NCBI GenBank assembly: GCA_964512305.1
Contig: CAZEIW010000002.1
Coordinates: 1 to 9,489, forward strand
Direction: 5' to 3'
DNA: 9,489 nt
From: CAZEIW01 sp964512305
Lineage (GTDB): Bacteria > Pseudomonadota > Gammaproteobacteria > Burkholderiales > Burkholderiaceae_F
Part shown: in pieces, positions 5,178 to 9,489 of the stretch
Layout: each line of letters begins with the position of its first letter
Numbering within the stretch: the first letter of the stretch is position 1
Made by a program: the position numbers and the translations under genes
The notes under the pieces: generated by a model
Told to the model about the DNA's origin: nothing
The model's database searches: none
The model's input: only the letters and a program-made list of their open reading frames with translations

Positions 5178-7064
5178 TTGACAACCTCGACGCCTCGGGA
5201 AACCGATTCCGGCCGCCAGGAGCCGCAGCGGGGCGGCGTCCCGCTGCTCGTGTTCGACGGCGACTGCCGATTCTGCGTCTACTGGGTTCGTGTCTGGCAG
5301 GAACTCGTGGGGGCGCATGTCGAGTTCGCTCCGATGCAGGTGGCCGCACCCCGGTTCCCGGCCATCCCGCCGAGCGCGTTTCGCGACGCGGTCCGGTACA
5401 TCGCGCCCGACGGCCGCGTGGCGAGCGGCGCCGAGGCGAGCTTCCTGACGCTCGCACATGCCCCTGGACACGCGCACTGGATCCGCTGGTACCGGCGCCT
5501 GCCCGGCTTCGCCGCCGCGTCGGAAGCGGGCTACCGATGGATCGCCACGCACCGGCCTCTGTGCACGACGCTGACCCGCTGTCTCTGGGGCGCGCGCCCG
5601 GAACCGGTGCGCGACGATCTCGTGCGCGCGCTCTTCGTCCGCCTGCTCGGGCTGATCTACCTCGCGGCCTTCTGGTCGCTCGGTTCGCAGGTGCTCGGCC
5701 TGGTCGGAAGCGACGGTATCCTGCCCGCGACGTCCTGGCTGGCCGGCGTGTACCGGCAAAATGGCGCCTCTGCATGGCTGCTGCATCCGACCCTGTTCTG
5801 GATCGACAGTCACGACGCCACGTTGGTGGGCGTCTGCGTTGCGGGAGCGATCGCTTCGCTGGCGGTCGCGGCCGGCCGATTCACGGGCCCGGGGCTCCTG
5901 CTGTGCTGGGTCGCCTACCTGTCGCTGTACCACGCCGGTCAGCTGTTCCTCGACTACCAGTGGGACCTGCTGCTGCTCGAGGCAGGGTTCCTCGGCTGGC
6001 TGCTGACCTCGGGCTCGCGCATTCCGCTGTGGCTGCTGCGCTGGCTGCTGTTTCGCTTCATGGTGCTCTCGGGCGCCGTGAAGTGGGCGAGCGGGGACCC
6101 TTCGTGGCGCTCGCTGCACGCGCTGGGCAGCTACCTCGAGACGCAGCCGCTGCCTTCCCCGCTGGCCTGGGTCGCCGCCTCGGCTCCACAAGGGCTGCTG
6201 GCCGCGCTGGTCGCGCTGCACTTCGTCATCGAGTGCGGCCTGCCGTTCCTGATCTTCCTGCCGCGACGGCCGCGCCGCTGGGCGGCGGCGGGTTTCGTCG
6301 CATTGCAGCTGCCGATCATGGCCACCGGCAGCTACGGCTTCTTCAACCTCCTTGCCCTCGCTCTCGTGCTGACGCTGACCGACGACAGCCTGCTGCGCGC
6401 GATGCGGCCGTCGCGCGCCGTCTCTCTCGGTGCGAAGCCCTGGCGCGCCGCGCCGGGCGCCACGATCACGGTGGCGCTGTCGGTCTTCGCCTGCATGACG
6501 CTGGGTGTCGGCGCGATGAAAATGGTCCGTCGAATCGAGATGGCTCCCGACACCGCGGTGCTGGCGTCCATCGAACCCTTGCACGTCGTCAACGCGTACG
6601 GGGTGTTCGCGCATGTGCCGCTCTATCGCCGCGAGATCGTGCTGCAGGGTTCCGATGACGGCCGGCACTGGACCGATCTCGAATTCCGGTACAAGCCGGG
6701 AGAGGTCGATCGCGCGCCCGGCTGGAACGTTCCGCATCAGCCGCGCCTGGACTGGCAGATGTGGTTCGCCGCTCTCGGCGACGCGCGCGACAACCCGTGG
6801 CTGCCAGCGCTGCTCGGGCGCCTGCTCGAGGGCAGCCCGCAGGTCGCGGCGCTGATGCAATCGGCCCAGATCGGCGGCAGACCCTTCGTGCAGGTGCGCG
6901 CCATGCTGTATCGCTACCGCTTCGCGCCGCCGGAGCGGCGCGCGCAGGGCATCTGGTGGGAGCGCGAGTTCGAGCGCGAATACCTGGCCCCGGTTTCGCG
7001 CGAGACCGCCGGCGCAGCGCTGCGTCGGGATGCGCTGCCGCAGGACCTGATCCGCTGGCGCTGA
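5178..7064 (+). CDS. DCC thiol-disulfide domain fused to lipase maturation factor (LMF1-like) membrane protein
   Basis: This 628-residue fusion has two parts. Residues about 22-137 are a DCC (DUF393) domain with its signature LLVFDGDCRFC, placing C30 and C33 as the redox pair. Residues about 150-628 are a lipase maturation factor domain: several membrane segments between about 152 and 445, family motifs QWDLLLLEAG (261-270), GDPSW (306-310), ETQPLPSPLAW (321-331) and GSYGFFN (384-390), then a soluble C-terminal part with YKPGEVDRAPGW (505-516), PHQPRLDWQMWFAALG (519-534) and VRAMLYRYRF (573-582). Vertebrate LMF1 is an ER membrane protein needed for folding of secreted lipases; the bacterial role is not established. 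The start is TTG: an in-frame stop at 5160-5162 excludes anything upstream, gggga (5166-5170) is well spaced, and the DCC motif begins at residue 21. There is no signal peptide, so the DCC domain is probably cytoplasmic. No lipase gene is nearby. Confidence 0.9.
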   Translation: MTTSTPRETDSGRQEPQRGGVPLLVFDGDCRFCVYWVRVWQELVGAHVEFAPMQVAAPRFPAIPPSAFRDAVRYIAPDGRVASGAEASFLTLAHAPGHAHWIRWYRRLPGFAAASEAGYRWIATHRPLCTTLTRCLWGARPEPVRDDLVRALFVRLLGLIYLAAFWSLGSQVLGLVGSDGILPATSWLAGVYRQNGASAWLLHPTLFWIDSHDATLVGVCVAGAIASLAVAAGRFTGPGLLLCWVAYLSLYHAGQLFLDYQWDLLLLEAGFLGWLLTSGSRIPLWLLRWLLFRFMVLSGAVKWASGDPSWRSLHALGSYLETQPLPSPLAWVAASAPQGLLAALVALHFVIECGLPFLIFLPRRPRRWAAAGFVALQLPIMATGSYGFFNLLALALVLTLTDDSLLRAMRPSRAVSLGAKPWRAAPGATITVALSVFACMTLGVGAMKMVRRIEMAPDTAVLASIEPLHVVNAYGVFAHVPLYRREIVLQGSDDGRHWTDLEFRYKPGEVDRAPGWNVPHQPRLDWQMWFAALGDARDNPWLPALLGRLLEGSPQVAALMQSAQIGGRPFVQVRAMLYRYRFAPPERRAQGIWWEREFEREYLAPVSRETAGAALRRDALPQDLIRWR

Positions 7065-7066
7065 CA

Positions 7067-7081
7067 CACGGCAGTGCCGTG
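7067..7081 (+). terminator. Short hairpin directly after the DCC-LMF gene
   Basis: The arms cacggc (7067-7072) and gccgtg (7076-7081) form a 6-bp stem with a 3-base loop, starting two bases after the stop codon. No T-tract follows. Position suggests transcript-end processing or weak termination; it is not a canonical terminator. Confidence 0.35.
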
Positions 7082-7134
7082 GCTTCGGGCCGGACTGAAA
7101 ACGAAACCCATTGGATCGCCTCGAGCGTGCTCGC

Positions 7135-7150
7135 GTTGACCTGCGTCAAC
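7135..7150. promoter_or_regulatory. Perfect 6-4-6 inverted repeat, possible operator
   Basis: The half-sites gttgac (7135-7140) and gtcaac (7145-7150) flank ctgc. It lies 91 bases before the small exported protein gene and 71 bases after the preceding stop. The size and symmetry suit a dimeric regulator, but nothing identifies one. It could equally be a small hairpin. Its ttgacc (7136-7141) resembles a -35 box, but no -10 box follows at 16-18 bases. Confidence 0.25.
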
Positions 7151-7240
7151 CGGGGAGTGCCGCATCGGGCATATCAACCTCGCCCGTAACGTACCGCCAG
7201 CGGAAAATCGCGTCCACGATCCTTCGTCGTCGAGGCGCAG

Positions 7241-7606
7241 ATGAGCGTGAACCATGTTTGTTTCGCGGTCGCGTTGGCGGGCTTGGCGATCCCGGCGCTG
7301 GCCGACGGACTGAATCCCGGCAAGTACAGCGGCCGGTTCATGGACGGCACGGCCGTGCTCGAGATCACCGCGGTCGAGGGAAACCAGGTTACCGCCACGT
7401 GGACGGTTTACGGCGGGAGAAAGGCGTTCGCATGTCCCGGCGCACATCGGGCCAAAGGCACTTACAAGGGTACCGCGCTGGTGCTCAAGGAGCCGCCGAA
7501 CCCGGGCACGCTGCACGGCTGCGAGACCTGGCTATCCTTGAAGGGAGACAGCAGCGGCCTGGAGGGGAAGCTGGGCGGGCAGTATCCCGTCTCCCTCAAG
7601 CCGTGA
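7241..7606 (+). CDS. Small exported protein of unknown function
   Basis: This 121-residue protein belongs to no family I recognise. Residues 1-21 (MSVNHVCFAVALAGLAIPALA) look like a signal peptide with cleavage before DG, leaving about 100 residues in the periplasm or outside. The mature part alternates short hydrophobic and polar stretches rich in Gly, Thr and Val (GKYSGRF, AVLEITAVEG, VTATWTVYGG, GTYKGTALVLKE, WLSLKGDS, LEGKLGG), which suggests an all-beta barrel or sandwich. Two cysteines remain after cleavage, C65 and C94, and could form a disulfide. The ATG at 7241 has gagg six to nine bases upstream. It sits alone, 176 bases after the LMF fusion gene and 210 before dusA, with hairpins on both sides, so is probably monocistronic. 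Codon use is like its neighbours. Confidence 0.75.
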   Translation: MSVNHVCFAVALAGLAIPALADGLNPGKYSGRFMDGTAVLEITAVEGNQVTATWTVYGGRKAFACPGAHRAKGTYKGTALVLKEPPNPGTLHGCETWLSLKGDSSGLEGKLGGQYPVSLKP

Positions 7607-7611
7607 GCTGA

Positions 7612-7655
7612 AGGACGCTCGTTGCGTCCTGTCGGCAGGGAACCCGCCTTGCCGA
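7612..7655 (+). terminator. Tandem hairpins after the small exported protein gene
   Basis: There are two stem-loops in a row. The arms aggacgc (7612-7618) and gcgtcct (7624-7630) pair around tcgtt. Then tcggcaggg (7632-7640) pairs with ccttgccga (7647-7655), nine pairs including one G-T wobble, around aacccg. They start five bases after the stop codon. There is no T-tract on the plus strand, so this is a likely transcript-end structure rather than a certain intrinsic terminator. Confidence 0.45.
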
Positions 7656-7674
7656 ATCCCGCGGTGCCCGCGAA

Positions 7675-7680
7675 TAGAAT
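7675..7680 (+). promoter_or_regulatory. Candidate -10 box for dusA
   Basis: The hexamer tagaat matches five of six consensus -10 bases, rare in this GC-rich spacer, and lies just after the tandem hairpins and 136 bases before the dusA start. The best upstream -35 match, ttgccg (7649-7654), is 20 bases away, too far for a standard sigma-70 promoter. I see no other signal in the spacer 7681-7816. Confidence 0.3.
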
Positions 7681-7816
7681 AGCCGACGACCTGGACGTGG
7701 GTGGTCGTGGCGGCGCGGTGTTTGCCGATGTCCCTGCGTGGACATGACGGATCGGCCGAGTTTGTGCGCGCCGGTCCTTGATCGCCGGTACCGGCGGGGG
7801 TCTTGCGGGAAGTGCA

Positions 7817-8860
7817 GTGATTCAGAGCGATCAAATTCCGACAGAAATCGCGCCAGGCAACGCGTGGAAGTTGTGCGTGGCGCCGATGATGGACTGGACC
7901 GATACCCATTGCCGCGTGTTCCACCGGCTGCTGAGCCCGCACGCGCGCCTGTACACCGAGATGGTCACGACCGGCGCGCTGCTCCACGGCGATGCCGCGC
8001 GGCACCTGGAATTCGACCCGGCCGAGCATCCGGTCGCGCTCCAGATCGGCGGATCGGAGGCCGACGATCTCGCCCGCTGCGCGAAAATGGGCCAGGCGCG
8101 GGGCTATGACGAGATCAACCTGAACTGCGGCTGTCCGTCGGAGCGCGTGCAGCGCGGGGCTTTCGGCGCCTGCCTGATGGCGGAACCGGGCCTCGTCGCC
8201 GACTGCGTGCGCGCGATGCAGGACGCGGTCTCGATCCCGATCACGGTCAAGCACCGGATCGGCATCGATCGCGCAGACCGCTACGAATTCGTCCGCGACT
8301 TCGTCGGCCGGCTTTACGACGCCGGCGTGCGCGTCTTCATCGCCCACGCCCGCAACGCCTGGCTCAAGGGCTTGAGCCCGAAGGAAAACCGCGAGATCCC
8401 TCCGCTGCGGTACGAGTTCGTGCGACGGCTGAAGCGGGACTTCCCCGGGGCCACCGTGCTGCTCAACGGCGGGCTGACCGCCGTCGAGCAGGTCCGCCGT
8501 GAACTGGACGGGGTCGACGGCGTGATGCTGGGCCGGGTCGCGTATCACGAGCCGTGGATGCTGGCGCGGATCGATCGCGAGTTGTTCGGGCCGCCGGGGC
8601 CGGGGTCGGGCCGGTCGCCGTCGCAACCGGCCGACGTGATCGAACCGATGTCGCGCTACCTCGAACGGGTGTTCGAGCGCGGCGTGGCGCCGCGCTCCGT
8701 GGTCCGCCATATGCTCGGCCTGTATCACGGCTCGCGCGGCGCTCGCCAGTGGCGCCGCCTGCTGTCGGATCCGCGATTCCTGGAACGCGAGGGCGCCGGA
8801 TGCCTGCGGGCCGCGGCGCGCGCGGTCGGGATGCTCGAGGGGCGCCTTCAGCCGGCGTGA
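7817..8860 (+). CDS. dusA: tRNA-dihydrouridine(20/20a) synthase DusA
   Basis: This FMN enzyme reduces uridine 20 and 20a in the tRNA D-loop to dihydrouridine using NADPH; it is cytoplasmic. The 347 residues align closely with DusA rather than DusB or DusC. The N-terminal FMN motif is VAPMMDWTDTHCR (21-33), followed by YTEMVTTGALLHG. The catalytic cysteine is C106 in GCPSERVQ, the flavin-contacting lysine is K145 in TVKHRIGID, and the DusA-specific HARNAWLKGLSPKENREIPPL block and the C-terminal GVMLGRVAYHEPW follow. The protein continues with the usual helical tRNA-binding tail. GTG 7817 is chosen since ggga (7807-7810) precedes it and the length suits the family; an in-frame TTG at 7778 would add 13 unlike residues. 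The stop lies in the loop of a hairpin and the next gene is convergent. Confidence 0.96.
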   Translation: MIQSDQIPTEIAPGNAWKLCVAPMMDWTDTHCRVFHRLLSPHARLYTEMVTTGALLHGDAARHLEFDPAEHPVALQIGGSEADDLARCAKMGQARGYDEINLNCGCPSERVQRGAFGACLMAEPGLVADCVRAMQDAVSIPITVKHRIGIDRADRYEFVRDFVGRLYDAGVRVFIAHARNAWLKGLSPKENREIPPLRYEFVRRLKRDFPGATVLLNGGLTAVEQVRRELDGVDGVMLGRVAYHEPWMLARIDRELFGPPGPGSGRSPSQPADVIEPMSRYLERVFERGVAPRSVVRHMLGLYHGSRGARQWRRLLSDPRFLEREGAGCLRAAARAVGMLEGRLQPA

Positions 8861-8868
8861 GCCGGCTG
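8849..8868. terminator. Hairpin around the dusA stop codon
   Basis: The arms cagccggc (8849-8856) and gccggctg (8861-8868) form a perfect 8-bp stem whose 4-base loop gtga contains the TGA stop. It lies in the 32-base gap region between two convergent genes, so it could serve both strands. No T-tract follows in either direction, so termination is inferred from position and symmetry. Confidence 0.45.
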
Positions 8869-8892
8869 GCCGCCCCAAGGCAAAGGGGGACC

Positions 8893-9405
8893 TCAGCGCT
8901 TCCCGCAGGACTCCTTGTGCTCGGCCTGGAGCCGGCGCAGCGCCAGCTCGACCGAAGCGCGCTCGGAGGCGCTCGCGGCGGCCAGGTCCTGCTGCGTGTA
9001 TTCGATGCGCCGCACGAGGTCGTCGCAACGCGCCACGTCCGCCCTGCGCTGCTCCGAAGCGCTCTCGCGCTGCTGGTCGGGCGACGAGCCGCCGCGCGGC
9101 GCGGCGCGCTGCAAGGTGCCGGTCGAGTGCGCATTTCGCCCTGACTTGTCGGCGGCGCCGTTGTGCACCTCGACCGCGGGTGATTCCTCGACCGCGCGGG
9201 CGTGCCGGGTACCGGGCGGGCAGGCCTCGTCCGAGTACGTGACGTGGCCGTCTGGAGCCTCGCAGCGATTGACGATGGTGGCGGCGTGCGCGGGCTCGCC
9301 AGCCGCCAGGGCGGACAGCGCCACCCATAGCGCTGACGCCGCGATGCGGCGTGCGCCGGCGCGGATGGAAGCCGGCGCGGGACTGGCGGCGATGCGGGGT
9401 GTCAT
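8893..9405 (-). CDS. Exported DUF4124 domain protein
   Basis: This 170-residue protein of unknown molecular function is predicted to be exported. Residues 1-41 read as a long signal peptide: Arg-rich, then ALWVALSALAAGEPAHA, with cleavage after AHA. A DUF4124 domain follows at about 42-68, with its hallmark pattern TIVNRCEAPDGHVTYSDEAC; C48 and C62 are the conserved cysteines. Residues 72-110 are a polar, probably disordered linker. Residues 111-165 are strongly helical and charged, likely a coiled coil, with two more cysteines at 127 and 167. DUF4124 proteins are common in the envelopes of Beta- and Gammaproteobacteria. The ATG at 9405 is chosen because the signal peptide begins there; a GTG at 9471 in frame would place 22 non-hydrophobic residues in front. 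The ribosome site is weak. It converges on dusA. Confidence 0.87.
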   Translation of the reverse strand: MTPRIAASPAPASIRAGARRIAASALWVALSALAAGEPAHAATIVNRCEAPDGHVTYSDEACPPGTRHARAVEESPAVEVHNGAADKSGRNAHSTGTLQRAAPRGGSSPDQQRESASEQRRADVARCDDLVRRIEYTQQDLAAASASERASVELALRRLQAEHKESCGKR

Positions 9406-9489
9406 GCGATCCGGTTGCAGGGGTGGCCCGCCAAAGTTCGCAACGGCGACAGGATGCCAAGATTGTGGCACCGAATCAACGCTGTGCCG

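Noticed and set aside
4299..7067. Very long open frame on the minus strand running opposite the DCC-LMF gene and into the SRPBCC gene
   Set aside because: Only the last 205 codons (from 4916) match a family. The rest is Arg/Gln/Pro-rich, runs through the palindromic repeat and is antisense to a clearly real gene; long antisense open frames are expected at this G+C.
7532..9460. 642-codon minus-strand frame opposite dusA
   Set aside because: Low-complexity composition with no motif, against an unmistakable DusA on the plus strand.

Overview
The window is chromosomal DNA from a GC-rich bacterium (by eye about two thirds G+C, codon third positions nearly all G or C). DusA-type tRNA dihydrouridine synthase, a DUF4124 protein, a bacteriohemerythrin and an exported SRPBCC protein together fit a Beta- or Gammaproteobacterium. 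The sequence does not allow a firmer placement. There is no rRNA or tRNA, CRISPR array, integrase, transposase or phage gene.

Layout. (1) Bases 1-186: a short non-coding leader with a GC-rich hairpin and one unit of a dispersed palindromic repeat. (2) Bases 187-3499, plus strand: a drug/metabolite (EamA) transporter, a bacteriohemerythrin and an exported family S10 serine carboxypeptidase. They are separated by gaps of 123 and 145 bases, so they are probably separate units. (3) Bases 3496-4916, minus strand: an exported SRPBCC protein followed 47 bases later by a SAM-dependent methyltransferase, probably one operon. Its end converges on the peptidase gene so tightly that the two stop codons overlap. 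(4) Bases 4917-5177: a divergent spacer with a possible leader peptide and a large two-unit inverted repeat. (5) Bases 5178-8860, plus strand: a DCC-lipase maturation factor fusion protein starting at TTG, a small exported protein of unknown function, and dusA starting at GTG. (6) Bases 8893-9405, minus strand: an exported DUF4124 protein, convergent with dusA.

The genes do not form one evident pathway. Three products are clearly exported in addition to the peptidase's own signal peptide being counted among them (peptidase, SRPBCC protein, small unknown protein), and the DUF4124 protein makes a fourth. Two more are membrane proteins (transporter, DCC-LMF fusion), so envelope functions dominate. 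dusA and the methyltransferase are cytoplasmic. I see no clear undescribed defence or mobile system. The items most worth a second look are the DCC-LMF fusion, the hairpin plus G-rich repeat family (including what looks like a fragment inside the peptidase gene), the possible leader peptide before the SRPBCC gene, and the small unknown exported protein.
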